NCBI RefSeq assembly: GCF_033958435.1
Contig: NC_134161.1
Coordinates: 14,942,001 to 15,006,000 of the forward strand
Source of the DNA: Carettochelys insculpta
Lineage: Eukaryota; Chordata; Testudines; Carettochelyidae
Direction of reading: 5' to 3'
Length of the DNA: 64,000 nt
The notes under the pieces were generated by a model. The model made no database searches. It saw only the letters and a program-made list of their open reading frames with translations, and had not been told where the DNA came from. Positions 35,222 through 46,818 of the stretch are shown piece by piece; positions within the stretch are counted from its first letter, which is position 1; each line of letters opens with the position of its first letter. A program made the position numbers and the translations under genes.

Positions 35222-35362
35222 TGTGATCCCTTTTTTTTGGATGGGGAAACTTGGGTTTATAGAGGGGAAACACTTACCTAGGGACTCAGTAGCAGAATCA
35301 GGACTAGAACATGGGCCATTTGATGCTTCATCTGCTTCTCTAACTACTAGACAATGCACCAA
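35222..35362 (-). repeat. MIR-like SINE
   Basis: GGATGGGGAAACTTGGG is the reversed MIR core, with GGGACTCAGTAGCAGAATC, ACTAGAACATGGGCC and CTCTAACTACTAGACAATGC as the reversed head. Confidence 0.7.
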
Positions 35363-35442
35363 CCCACACCATTCAAGCCACAGGTAAAAATATGTTGAAT
35401 CTCTGCTGTAAACATGAGTCAGGTAAACATATCATATGAGTA

Positions 35443-35594
35443 GTAACGGAGGGAATGCCGTGTTAGTCTACATACTATCAAAACAAAAAAGCAGTCAAGT
35501 AGCACTTTAAAGACTAACAAAATGATTTATTAGGTGATGAGCTTTCATGGGACAGACCCACTTCTTCAGACCATAGCCAGACCAGAACAGACTC
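35443..35594 (-). mobile_element. PLE 3' tail with hammerhead-like motif
   Basis: The minus strand runs from the motif to the end. CTGAAGA, A, GTGGGTCTGTCCCAT and GAAA lie within about 35545-35580, then TAATAAATCATTTTG, GTTAGTCTTTAAAGTGC and a TACTATC..GTAGACTAACACGGC terminal tail at the left. The catalytic-core letters are intact, one stem II pair is a G-U wobble, and the short stem III is imperfect. The tail abuts a truncated family-C element at the shared CAACGT. Confidence 0.8.
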
Positions 35595-36131
35595 AACGTT
35601 GAAGTAGGGCACCTGTAGCCGATCCGCGTCCCGCAACATTGAAATAGCGGGGTCCGCCATGGCGGCCATCAGCTGAGGGGTTGAGAGACGCTCTCTTTCC
35701 AGCCCCTGCGGGGCTCTATGGTCACCATGTGCAGCAGCCCTTAGCCCAGGGCTTCTGGCTGCTGCTGCTGCAGCTGGGGATCCATGCTGCATGCACAGGG
35801 TCTGCAACCAGTTGTCGGCTCTGTGGATCTTGTGTTGTTTAGTGCAACTGTGTCTGGGAGGGGCCCTTTAAGGGAGCGGCTTGCTGTTGAGTCCGCCCTG
35901 TGACCCTGTCTGCAGCTGTTCCTGGCACCCTTATTTCGATGTGTGCTACTTTGGTGTGTAAACGTTCCCTCGCAGTGCCTATTTCGATGTGGTGCTGCCC
36001 AATGTCGAAGTTGAACGTCGACGTTGCCAGCCCTGGAGGATATGTAGACGTTATTCATTGAAATAGCCTATTTCGATGTCACTACATCGAAATAAGCTAT
36101 TTCAATGTAGCGTGCACGTGTAGACATAGCC
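35595..36131. mobile_element. Family-C DNA element, 5'-truncated second copy
   Basis: It aligns with 19259-19805 almost throughout: GAAGTAGGGCAC, GATCCGCGTCCCGCAACAT, CATCAGCTGAGGGGTTGAG, and GCATGCACAGGGTCTGCAAC. It ends in GCACGTGTAGACATAGCC. The first ~175 bp of the family is absent, replaced by the PLE tail. Small indels separate the copies. There is no convincing coding frame. Confidence 0.8.
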
Positions 36132-36954
36132 GTACAGAGCCAGAGATTCTTCCTCCGAGTATGGGGACATTGGCTAATTCTAATCCTTCTGGACTCTTGG
36201 AGGCTCTGGATTCTACAGCAGAGGCCCAGAGTTAATATCACAGCTGTGGTTTAATTGCTGGTGAATGTTCTTGGTGGGAAAATTCAATAAACAGGAAAGT
36301 GCTTTTATCCCATTCTGACAGGAAGCCAGCCTGGCAGCTACTCCTCTTCTGTGTGGGGCAAGGGAACGACGACAGGCAGCAGGTGCCTGACCTTCAGGTC
36401 AGTGATGGCAAAGCTCCCATCCTGGGAATGACAATAATCCAGTGACAAAGGGAAGAAACGCTCACACAGGGCCTCTATGGCAGTGCAGCAAACCCTGTGA
36501 TACACCATGAACTCACTCTGTAAGCTGCTTAAAGGTGCTACAGGACTGTTTGGGTTTTTATGTAGTGCACTAGGTTTGCAAAGGCTATCTACTGAGTGCC
36601 AAGGGGAGGGTACAAGGCGGAGAACCAGAGGAGGTTTGAGCAGGACACTTCTCTCACCCTCCTGTGTCCCCATGCTTCCCAAAGGTAAAACTGGGCTGCA
36701 CTTCAGGGCTCCAAATAGAACTGTATGACACCTCCAAAGCTGAGGTGCTGCTCTATGAAGGCTGAACACATTCACTACCACATTACAACGCCCCTCCCCA
36801 TCTCCAACACTACAGACTGCATCCCAAGGGAGTGACCTTTGCTGACCAAGAACATCTTGGCTTGGCTGATAAATCCTTTCCTTTATGCCCGCAGTAGACA
36901 GTAAGGCGATTCTGTAACAAGAACTGGGAGCACCATTCTCTGATAACTTAGAAT
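36132..36954. other. Unassigned non-coding sequence
   Basis: A 147-codon open frame (36338-36781, minus) has no recognisable domain and is overlapped by an opposing frame, so no gene is called. Confidence 0.4.
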
Positions 36955-37140
36955 CATAGCATCCTAGAGCTAGAAGAAATCTCAGGAGGTTATCGACTCC
37001 AGCCCCCCTCCCTGAAGCAGGACCAACCCTAACTAAATCATTCCAGCCAGGACTTTGTCAAGCCAGGACTTAAAAATCTTGTGGGATGGAGATTCCACCA
37101 CCTCTCTAGGTAATGCATTCCAGTGCATCTTGCACCTGCC
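36955..37140 (-). mobile_element. CR1 LINE 3' end
   Basis: GAATCATAGCATCCTAGAGC, ATCTCAGGAGGTTATCGAC, GAAGCAGGACCAACCC, and GATGGAGATTCCACCACC are the reversed CR1 3' region in order. The copy ends near the RT stop. Confidence 0.85.
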
Positions 37141-38269
37141 AACATCAGTGCACAGTGGAACTATAACACTACTCTTTCACACTAGTAGAGAGGGGCATGA
37201 TTCTAGAATTGTCATACCAAAGTGTTCCAAAATCTGAAGTCGGACCACCAAAAATTACCCTGAGATTGGTAGGACTGGAATTGTTTCCCAGGTATATATA
37301 AAAGGCGAGGGTGGTGCCTTCTGGTTTTGGACACTTTTTCATTAACTGATTTCATTGTCAAGGTCTTTGTGTGCTACAGTCACAGAAAATTTGAAGTAAC
37401 TTCAGTGTCTTTTTTATTCTTCTGTCATTTGATGCATGAGATCAGGGTTCTGGTAAAATCAGGTATTCTAGTCTAGAATTTTGGAGGAAAAGCAGTGTGA
37501 GTTTTATAATGCTTTAAAAAAACACTCAAGCAAAATTGTGTTTATGAATGCCGGCTGATCAGACTGACTATATCAATCATGTCAATCCACAGAACACGTT
37601 GATACATTTCACTCAAAGTTATGTAGAAGAGAAAAAAAAAAGTCAAGTTTTTCCCCTTCCAGGAAAAAAAAAGAAAAAAAACAGTGAAAGAAACTGCTAT
37701 GTGGAAAATCTAGCAAACTTTACATCCTATATGGATGTGAGAATTTTGTGACATATGCAAAATTGAATAGGTAAAAGAGAGCAAATGGAATAGCTACAAT
37801 GGTGGTGCACCAGCATTAATGGCAACAATGACTGAAGATGTCAGACGCCCATGTTAGATTTTAAACTCAGACAAATTCCCTCTTAAAATGAGGCTGGATT
37901 TTTTTGTTTATGTCAGAGAGTTGAATCACTGATATCTGTGACCCCTTCTAATATCTGTCCAGCCCCCATCACTGAAAGGTGATCAAGTAACACTGTCCAT
38001 GAATGACAAAATTGACTGTATAGAAGTTAGGAGTGATAGAATGGGTAAAATAGAGCCTGTCTGGGTCAAAACTATTTTGGAAAATGAGGTAACAGGATTC
38101 AGTGGGATGGTGCTTGTGATGGACTATAGACACACCTAGGTTCTGTGTTGGGGTGCCCAGATTTTCTGCATCCAAAAATACTAAAGGGCACAGCACATGG
38201 AATATCAAGGATATACGATGAATTCACAAACTCAGGGGCCAAGCTCTATGGCTAGAAAATTGTATTTTT
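37141..38269. other. Unassigned non-coding sequence
   Basis: It contains a TATATATAAAAGGCG box-like string at about 37294 and A-rich runs at 37630-37682. No gene is recognised. Confidence 0.4.
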
Positions 38270-38765
38270 TAAAAAGACAAAAAAGTGATGTAGGAAACTA
38301 GAGGCCTGTTAGGCTGATTTCAATGGTATGCAAGGTCTTGTAACAATATTTGAAGGAGAAAGTAGTTAAAGGCAGAGGTAACCAGTAACTTGGATAAAAT
38401 ACCACATGGCTTTACAAAAGGTAAATCAGGCCAGACTAACCAGATCTTTCTTTCAGAAGATACCAGATCATCCAGGAAAAGGAAATGCAGTAGATCTAAT
38501 TTACCTAGCTTTCAGTGCAGCATTTGGTATGGTTCCATGTAGGAAATTATTAGTTAAATTGGAGAAGACGGGGATTAACATAAGAACTGAAAGATGGGCA
38601 AGGAATTGGTTAAAGTGGAGACCATGGTGGGTGATACTGAAAGATAATTTGTCAGACTGGAGGGAAGTTATTCAGTGGTTTGTGAGGGAATCTTATTTAA
38701 CATTTTCATTAGTGACCTTGACAGTGCCTCCTTGGCTAGAGGGGCCAATCAGCTTCCCCTGTATG
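38270..38765 (+). mobile_element. CR1-like LINE, reverse-transcriptase core remnant
   Basis: Plus-strand text translated across frameshifts yields RPVRLISMVCKVL, PHGFTKGKS..TNQIF, VDLIYLAFSAAFGMVP (canonical ..YLDFSKAFDTVPH) and RWARNWLKWRPWWVILKDNLSDWREV. These are the fingers and palm of CR1-type RT. The metal-binding position in the DFSKAFD motif reads AFSAAFG, so the catalytic residues are lost. The largest open piece is 38406-38777. No 3' UTR is attached. Confidence 0.85.
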
Positions 38766-40004
38766 AAAGTCTTATAGGAGGAGGGTAAATATAGGTGGTG
38801 AGGAGAATTTCCAGGATAACACCTTGCAGTGGGGCAAAATCAGCATTCCTTGTGAACGGTTGTAGTATAAAAGCTCATTTTCCTGAGATGCTGACCTCTG
38901 AATCCGCAGCCAGAGTGAATATGTGTCACAAGGGAAGTAGCTGGATCAGTATTTGTCCCATGAGGAGGACTGGCAACATAGTGTGAAAACACCGGTTACT
39001 GTGTGAGAAATCAGGACAGGTCTTGTACAGAGCTATAGGTTCAGATCCCCAGCTGGTAGAAAGCAGTGTCACTCTAGAGTTTTCAGTGGAACCTCTGTTG
39101 GATTTCAGCTGGGAATACGACCCCTGGACTTTCATGGAATTATTCCAGTTTATATCAGTAGGAATCCAGCCAAGCGACTCCAAGGGAACTGCAGTGACAG
39201 ATACGGTGGGCATGTGGTCCGCAAACATGCCTGAGCCTGCTTCATACAGCCATGGAAACTCATTTCATGGAATATGGACAGATCCAAAGCTGGGGCACTG
39301 ATTTTTCCAGTCATTGACAGCTCTCGCAGATCACTTACTGTTTTAATAGTTCTGCAGGTAGGCCCTTTCACAGTACTGAGACGTGCCATATTGTGCCATA
39401 TTATCCTGCTTTATGGCCTTTTATTTAAAAAAAATTTTTTAAAGTGCCAGGATATTCTTTCAGAATCATATTAACCATGTAATAAATCTGCGTAATGCGA
39501 ATCCATAATGCTTAATCAAAACCTCTCTGGAAAGTGGTTATTGTCCATGAGCAGCTATAAATTCTCAATATCTCCTCCACATTAAATACTAAAGCTGCTC
39601 AGGGTATATTGTGTGCTAATCACCTGCAAGGTTGTGTTTGGAAGGAATTGTATTTGCCGAGAGTAGTTACATAAATAGGGCGGCTGACTTTAGGAACTGC
39701 TCAGTCTTTTTTACTTTAAATCCTAAATGCTCCATGGACTTTGCTGGAGCTACTCTAGTTTCCGCCCACTGAAGGCCTGGCCTGCTCCAACCCACTTATT
39801 TTCAGAAAGGCTGGACACCTGCAGCACCAACAAAAGTGATGAAACTGCAGAAATCAGCCCGTCAAATTCTAGTCAGCCTGATGAAAATTGAAGCGCTCCA
39901 TCCAGTTACCACTGAGCAGGTATCTGTAAAACTAAATCACCACCAAGACATTAACAGGCCCCTGTCTTGTGTATCGCAGCAGAGGAAGATGTGTGGCTGT
40001 ATCA
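38766..40004. other. Unassigned non-coding sequence, possible conserved block at 39430-39700
   Basis: At 39430-39700 repeat-free, AT-rich text (CATATTAACCATGTAATAAATC, CTGCGTAATGCGAATCC, CCATAATGCTTAATC) resembles conserved regulatory sequence. The remainder is unassigned. Confidence 0.35.
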
Positions 40005-40560
40005 CTGCTGGGGCATCTCCCCCTGGCCACTCTGGGGACTAGTTCCTTCCGGGTGCCCTCCTTTGGCATTCTTGTCACACATCACCCTCTCTCAGCCCAC
40101 TGCCACTCTCGCTCTAGGGCCTGTAGCCTCATCTATGGAGCTTGGCACTCCGGCTAAGCCACTAGGGTCTTCCCATTGCAGGGTACCAAAATCTTTCAGA
40201 GCAGACCATCCCAGGCACTCTGCTCTCTGCTGCCTGGTCTATGCCACTTCCTCAGTGGCTTGTAGGGGACCCCAGATCCACTTTGCTTCCAGATTCCAGC
40301 TCCGGAACCCTCTTGTAAGCCACCAATGTCTGTACCATTGCATCCCTTGCTGTTTTCCTCCTGGGCTTTTCCTACTTCTCTGGCTTTCCCCACTTCTCTG
40401 CGTTTGCCAGCCCAAACTCCCTCCTGCCTGGGAATAACTGTAGACTATCTACGCCCAAACACATCTCCCTTTACTCACGGAGTAACTGGTCACTTTTTCT
40501 ATGCTCAGCTCCTGATCTGGAACAGCCTGGTGAGGCAGTATTTCCTGCACTAGCTTAAGA
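40005..40560. repeat. Possible solo LTR, pyrimidine-rich
   Basis: The text (GGACTAGTTCCTTCCGGGTG, TCCCATTGCAGGGTACC, CCAGGCACTCTGCTCTCTGC, and GTGAGGCAGTATTTCCTGC) resembles a turtle long-terminal-repeat family that I recall only loosely. No paired LTR, internal gene, primer-binding site or duplication was found. The 156-codon frame inside (39967-40437) is not conserved in any recognisable way. Confidence 0.35.
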
Positions 40561-42409
40561 AGAGGAGCTCTGCTTTCATGGCATTTTCCTTATCTCTGAT
40601 CGCCATACAATTCTTCCAAATTTTAAGGTCAAACAACCTCCTAAAGCTCATACCTCTGCAGAAACCATTTCCATCCACCTGGTTGCAGGTCGAACCCTTG
40701 ATTTTATTGTGATTTAGGTAAAAAAGGAATAACCCATCCAGGGCTGCTCATGAGGGTCAGGGCAAATAATTAGTTTAAGTTTTTTAAAAGTTCTGTTAAC
40801 TTTTTCCCCTCTGCATTGTTTTCAGTTTCATACTGGGCTTCTGCATTTCTGCGATGGCTTGAGAAATGCCTAAATAAGAAGAGAAGAGCCCTTCCTCACC
40901 CTACATTTCTAGTCTTACTTGACAGCAGAAACATCTCCGTGTTCCAGTTCATCTCCTTTATCTCCTGGGGCTTCTTGCACAGCTCTGTTGATCCAGGAGG
41001 TTCCAAAAAGCATCTGATCTTGGGAATGCTTTCCCCAAAACAAACCTGACTTCTGAATCATTGGAATTTCACCTGGGAAATGAGTCCTGGCCCACCAACC
41101 ACCTGCGCACTTCAAAGAAAATGGATTTGCTGTTAGAGAAATCCATTCAGACGGGGCGGGGGCGGGAGGGTATGCATTTTAAGAGCCCAGGTCACGCAGA
41201 AAGATGCAAAGAACTGACAAAGCAGGTGCTAGAACTGAAGACAACTCCCAGTTTCATTATGCTATAAATTAGGCCTTAAAGTATATTGGTGTAGGGTCAT
41301 TCTCTTAATTTCTTCCCATTGCTAGATAATTGAATAGAAGGGACCAGTGGCTGTAAGAAAATTCACCATAGAAAGAGGCAGGCAAATAATAGCAAAGTCG
41401 GTGAGGTGACATCTCCAAGCCTCTTAGGAGACTAATTCTATAACGACAGTAATTCAGCATAACGCTTTCATGAATACAGATTGGGCTAATGCAGGTTTTT
41501 AAAGTTAGGCTGCTTATTCTCACTGATCTTAATGTAAAGAAGTGTCTGGTCTGGGGAGGCATCACATTCCCAGCTCCAATTTGCATGACTGCTGAAGGAG
41601 GCCCCCCAGCTCAATGAGACACCCGGGCAATCTTTTCAGATGCCAACTTTTATTCGAGGTTATGCACAAAGAGCTGGGATAATGACGAGGCCAGTGGGGC
41701 AAGGCCTGCTTGCAGTTTATGAGGAAATAAATCTCTCTCCCCTCCCAATAACGTCAATTTACAACATGCCGGAAGGAGCAGCGGATGTATATTTCACCTA
41801 GACGGGTGTTGTTATTATTAAGACATGGTGTATTTCGTACCTTTTGGGGGCCTCCAGGCATGTGAGCAGATTATAAGGCATTAGAAAAAGGAGGCGCACA
41901 GCAGTTTGTGTTTCACAGAGGGAGGTTGCAAATACTCTGTTTGGTTCAGATCTAAGGGAGAATGCCTTGCCACACATTTGGCTACTCCAGCTCTCATTAA
42001 AAACCTGGTCCACCCCTCGGCTTAGTGACATGTCGGGGGGCTGAGGTGAACCACTTGCTCATGCAACACTCTGCTGGGCCATGATTCCTTCCAAAGAGTT
42101 GTGTTAAATAATCCCTCGGGGGTCAGCAAGTGGGTTTGAAAGTTGGAGATTTGGCATTAGAAGCCTGTGGCACTACAATGGCAATTCTCTCACCAGGGGA
42201 TTTTCTGGCAGCCACAGACTCCTAGCCTGTGATGGGAGGAAAGGAAGGAAAAGTATCACCCGCTCTCCCCCCCTGGATCCACTGCCATGGAGTCACCTAG
42301 GACACAATGCTGTAGGAGCAGGCAGCCAGTGAGTCCTCCACCTTCTCAGGTCCATTTGGGCCCAGGCTTCAGCCCAGGAGTACTCAGGGGAGGCTCTGTA
42401 CATGGGGCC
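40561..42409. other. Unassigned non-coding sequence
   Basis: No gene or nameable repeat. Confidence 0.4.
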
Positions 42410-42610
42410 TCATAGAGCATTAGAACTGGAAGGGATCTTGAGAGCTCCTCAAGTCCAGTCCCCTGCCTTCATGGCAGGACCAAGCACTGTGTAGACCATC
42501 CCAGACAGGTGCCTGTCTAACCTGCTCTTAAATATCTTCAGTGATGGAGATTTTGCAACCTCCCCAGGCAATTTATTCCAGTGTTTAACAATCCAGAGAG
42601 TCAGGCTACA
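42410..42610 (-). mobile_element. CR1 LINE 3' end
   Basis: TCATAGAGCATTAGAACTGG, CTCCTCAAGTCCAGTCCCC, CAGGTGCCTGTCTAACCTGC and GATGGAGATTTTGC are reversed CR1 3' text. The minus frame keeps WNKLPGEVAKSPSLKIFKSR, the RT C-terminus (usual WNSLP..V), so the coding end is included. Confidence 0.85.
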
Positions 42611-42877
42611 CCCCCAAGCTCTGTCTGCATGACGGCACACCCCAGGCTTAGGCCACATGGCTACAGGCCATGTACCTGTGTCCTGGCCTCCCAGGCAAGG
42701 CTTCAGTCTCCAGTTCCCCACTACCTCCCCTAGCCCCCATCTCCCCTAGTCCATACTGCTCCCCCCAGCCCCATCTCTCCCCAGATTGTCCCCAGGCTTG
42801 TGTAGCCTAAGTCTGCTGTGCAAAGTGATATTTATATGTAAGTTAATGTCACTTTTCACAACAGACTTGCTAGCAAC

Positions 42878-43204
42878 ACGGGTTGAACCTCTTTTATTTG
42901 GAACTCTCTCATCTGGCAACATCTGTGATCCGGCATGATTTTTGTTGGGCACACCCACCGTAAATTGTTATTCTGGCTAAGTTTCCCGCGATCCCATAAA
43001 GTTTGTTTCCAGTCACTTATCCTGGCTCTCAGTGTTCTGTGCTGTTATTTACCTGTAATTTACCCCTAAAGGTCTTCTCAGAGCCTACTAAGCAGAGGAA
43101 ATGTTGGTAATGCTCTTAGACAATATAGACCTCCCATGATCTGGCAAATTTTCATTCAGCACCATTCAGGTCCCAAGGGTGCTGTGTGAGAGAAGTTCAA
43201 CTGG
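42878..43204. mobile_element. Tigger-like (Tc1/mariner-type) MITE
   Basis: This is an inverted copy of the element at 44025. GGTTGAACCTCTTTTATTTGG at one end and GAAGTTCAACTGGTA at the other form its inverted ends, with GTTTGTTTCCAGTCACTTATC and GTTCTGTGCTGTTATTTACC reversed in between. Diverged, no transposase. Confidence 0.7.
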
Positions 43205-43397
43205 TACATAAATTACAAGAATCTGAACATCTGTAGGTGCATATTTATCTGATTTTCCCAAAGCTGGTTATGTATTTTAGGAAAAAGAGTGCCCTGGGAA
43301 CCCCTGCATTGCAACGTGAACTAGAGGAAGAATTTTGTTGGCTAGTACCAACCGTAGGCTCTTATGTACACTGTATAGCAGCCACTATGCGTCATAA

Positions 43398-43670
43398 GGT
43401 CTGGCTATACAGCAGCTGGGAGATATAATTTCCAGCCAGGATAGACGCACATGGGCCAGTTCTGCGTGACCTAGTGTCCTAAATATAACACCGTGGCATC
43501 AGCTCATGGAATCTGCCCAAACACAACCCTGCCTGAACCTGCAGGTATGTAGTTAGGTGGCTAACCTGAGCCGCTGCCCATACCACTGTGCCCTACTGCT
43601 ATTTTCAGCCTAATAGCTGGAGCAGAACTGGGACCTGTACGTCTGCCTGTGGTGGGATTATACCTTCTAG
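43398..43670. mobile_element. GTCTACAC-type DNA element, diverged
   Basis: GGTCTGGCTATACAGCAGCTGGG, AATTTCCAGCCAGGATAGACGC, TGGCTAACCTGAGCCGCTGCC, and TACTGCTATTTTCAGCC belong to a turtle element whose other copy in the window is at 53360. The right end is not recognisable. Confidence 0.55.
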
Positions 43671-44024
43671 CTTTTGTTCAGGCATGTCCCTGGTAGGCCT
43701 TTGGCTGAACCCAACTGAAAGCTAGCAACAAGCCACCTGCCACCTGTGTTTCATGCTGCTTTTGGGGTTTCATTGCAAACATATCACACTGCCCTGTAAA
43801 TTACAGTATTTCATTTATCAACACCACTTCATTCCCTATCAACATGCAACCAGCTCTGGGGAGGGAAGATGATAGCAACCATTATAACCATGCACGTACC
43901 ATAGTTTCAGGACAAGAACGCATAGAATGTTGTATGCATCTGATAAACTGGGATGGAAGCAGAAAGAAAATAATCACTTAGGATACCACTAACTCTACTA
44001 ACCAAAACTGTGCAAATACATGTA

Positions 44025-44352
44025 CAGGTTAAACCTCCCTTGTCCAGCACCCTAGAGACCTGACAGTTGCCAGGCAAGAGAATTTGCCAGACCACAGAAG
44101 GTCAATATTATCTAGTAGCATTACCCCCACTGCCAGTGCTTACTGTGCTCTTAGAAGACATTGAGGGGTAAGTTACAGCTAAAGAACAGCACAGAACACT
44201 GAAAGCCAGGGCTGGTGGCTGAAAGCAAACTTTATGGGACTGCAGGGAAACTTGGCCGCTCCCATGGTAAGTGGTCCTCCAGCTAACTAAAATCATGCTG
44301 GATTATGGATGTTGCTGGATGAAAGACTTCCAGATTAGAGAGATTCAACCTG
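44025..44352. mobile_element. Tigger-like MITE with TA duplication
   Basis: The ends CAGGTTAAACCTCCCTTGTCC and AGAGAGATTCAACCTG are inverted, beginning CAG and ending CTG, with TA immediately outside both (44023-44024 and 44353-44354). A TA target and CAG ends are typical of Tc1/mariner, pogo-like (Tigger) elements. The 328-bp length leaves no room for a transposase. Relatives lie at 42878 and 54725. Confidence 0.8.
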
Positions 44353-44649
44353 TATTTGTCTGTGTGGTTTTAGGTGGCTTCAGGAGAAAGCGATTAGTTT
44401 GCTACTTCCCCAGCAAAGTTTCTTTTTTCCCCCACTACTCCATGCCAATAACCCCCCACAAGTTGTATTGCTCCCTGGAGTAACTGCCAAAGATAAAAAT
44501 ACCTCACTGCCCACTTTCCAAGTGTTAGCATGTGTGCAGACTGATCGTCTGGTGACTAGTTCCATGCTTGATTTGCAGTGAAATGCGGACATTTTCATTG
44601 ACAGACACGGCTGTTTGTGACAAAAGCAGTTAACGTCGGCCACAGGCTA

Positions 44650-45315
44650 AAAGTGCCCTGCTGTGTTCTTTCTGCCTGTGCCTTCCCTCAAAGGCCAGGG
44701 CCACAGGCAACCCAGGAGGAGGTGGAAGAAGGTGAGGTGATAGAAGAAATAAGGTGGGAGTAGGGAGTTTGGCTGCTCCACTTTGCATAGTATAAGAGGG
44801 TCAGACCATCAGACCCCCAGTGGAAGACAGCTCAGGACCCAGCCTGAGCTTGGGGAAGAACAGAAAGAGTTAATTGAGCTCCCAGGGCAGAGGCAATAAG
44901 GTGTGGCAGCTGCCAGTCAATTAACAAGGACCAGCTGAGCTGACTGCCTGCAGGCTTAAAAGCAGCAGAGCCAAACAGAGCTGGGGGCAGAATGAGAGAG
45001 GGAGAGGAGTTTGAGAGTTATTCTGGGGTGGAGAAGAAGGTGCTAAAAGCAGATCAGGAGGTCAGGGAGTGCCTATAAGAGAAGCAGGGAGAGAGGAGTG
45101 GTGAAGCTGTTCTTCTTCAGCTGGGCTGACTGCTCTGGCAGTGAAAGAGGAGGGAAGGAGACTGACCAGAACAGCAGATGCAAGGGACTTAAACCAAGAC
45201 AAAGGGGCACCTTGCCACAATAGGTGTGAATGGTTTGGAAGGGAAAGAATTCTTTGTACCTCTCTGAAACTGATCAATAACTTATTTTAAATAAAATCCT
45301 CTTACTCTACTATTT
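44650..45315 (+). repeat. Possible LTR-like block with poly(A) signal
   Basis: A purine-rich stretch contains TTAAAAGCAGCAGAGCC (about 44956) and GCCTATAAGAGAAGC (45070). It ends in CTTATTTTAAATAAAATCCTC, which has an AATAAA signal at about 45291. The arrangement of TATA-like box, G-rich R-like region and AATAAA resembles a solo LTR. No duplication or partner LTR was found. Confidence 0.35.
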
Positions 45316-45525
45316 GGTGAATTGTAAACCAAAAACTGGAAGAACTCTGCCATTGACCTGTTTGTTTGACTTTTCTGTTGGTGCTCCAGATACTTGATTT
45401 CCATCAGGTTTAAGCATTTGTTTGGGGAGGGGTATTTGAGCCATTAGGCAACAGCTCTTGTCTTAATCTGGCCTTGCTCTGGGGGGATGAAGGAGTTAGC
45501 TCAGCCGGAAGTGCAGAGGTGGGGA

Positions 45526-45668
45526 GAGTCTCAGAGGGACAGCCATGTTAGCCTGTATCTTTACACCAAGGGGGGTGGGGAGGGAGGCAGTCCTGTAATA
45601 CCTTAAAGACTAGCAAGACGATTAGGTGATGAGCTTTTGTGGGACAGACCCACTTCTTGGAAGGGGTG
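45526..45668 (-). mobile_element. PLE 3' tail, ribozyme core lost
   Basis: TCTCAGAGGGACAGCCATG at the left is the tail terminus. AGTCCTGTAATACCTTAAAG, CTAGCAAGACGATTAGGTGATG and GTGGGACAGACCCACTTCTTGG follow. On the minus strand the hairpin stands, but the CTGAAGA box reads CCAAGAA and GAAA reads AAAA, so cleavage is not expected. Confidence 0.75.
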
Positions 45669-46737
45669 GCTCATAGGCAGCAACTAGGAAACAAACAGGC
45701 ACCATGTAGCCTGGGCATCTCTAGAGTGGAAGGGGCAGCTGTGTCCTAGTGGTTAGATGGATGGTCATGTCACTGTGGGGAGAGAGAAACCCATGATGGA
45801 GGACTCTGGCGGGAGGCAGCATCAGGGCAAAGGGTGAGGATTTCCAAGCTCTCTCATGGGGATTTAAGTTTACAGAGTGGGGTGTTGGACTATAGGTCTG
45901 TATGGAATAATAGATTGTTTTGCTTTGGAAGTGAAGGGTTTATCTGTTGTAAATCCACTCACTCAAGTGAAATTCAGTGGGAGGAGGGGAACTGGCCTAA
46001 TAGACTTCATTCTCCTTTTTATATATACTGCTGAAAAAAATATCCACTGGCATACGTATTTCCAGAGCCAGCCCCAGGGCTCCTCCCCACTTCCAGCCTC
46101 CTATCTTGACTCCTGCCCTCCTGTGTGCGCACACCCCACCCTGATTTCCAGCAGCTCACTCACATGCCCCAACACCCCCCCCAGCCTCCTGCACCCCACT
46201 CACACTCCCAGCCCATACTCTGAAGGCCAGCAATATCAGGACAAGGCAGGCACTTGTACAGAGCAATGAGCACTCAGTTGTAGCTATATGGTTTTAATTT
46301 TTATCTATTTTGTAATAACACAGTACATCTTTTAAAGGGGGGTGCAGTCAGCTTAATGTTCTGAATGTCAGTACTGCATAGTACTACTGTCTCATGGATT
46401 GTCATTGACCTCTCTTAATTCCAAGCAACATAACAGGTGTTCTGTATTTCACACAGGGAAATACGGTCACCTTAGAGCCATGGGAATACATGGTTTTTCC
46501 TCCCCTGCTTTTAGAACAATGGCTCTCGCTGAGGCTGTCAGCAGTTTGAACCTTACATTCCCAGCTACTGAAGCCAGTGACAGAGGCTGTCAGACAGACT
46601 CATCAGTATTGTTTAATTTGCTACAGCTTGGATCACATATCCTTAATATCTTCCAGGAAGTACATCCAGTTTCCATTGCAGGTTTTCACACACCATGGGG
46701 CTGGCAGTCTGACGGCACACGGGCCCCCTTGTAAATT
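45669..46737. other. Unassigned non-coding sequence
   Basis: No gene or nameable repeat. Confidence 0.4.
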
Positions 46738-46818
46738 TGTTCTGCAAAGGGTTCATAGATGGGACCTCCATCACAGAAGCTTTTTAAGAGCAGGTTAGGC
46801 AAACACCTGTCAGGGAGC
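46738..46818 (+). mobile_element. CR1 LINE 3' region, left half of an interrupted copy
   Basis: GGGTTCATAGATGGGACCTCC, TTTTTAAGAGCAGGTTAGGC and AAACACCTGTCAGGGA are CR1 RT C-terminal and stop-proximal text in plus orientation. The copy resumes at about 47300 after another CR1 has inserted. Confidence 0.8.

Noticed and set aside
36338..36781. 147-codon minus-strand open frame
   Set aside because: No domain and an opposing frame covers the same bases; likely chance.
40005..40437. Possible exon in a pyrimidine-rich region with AG/GT-like borders
   Set aside because: Pyrimidine tracts give many apparent splice acceptors; the translation has no recognisable family and the block looks repetitive.
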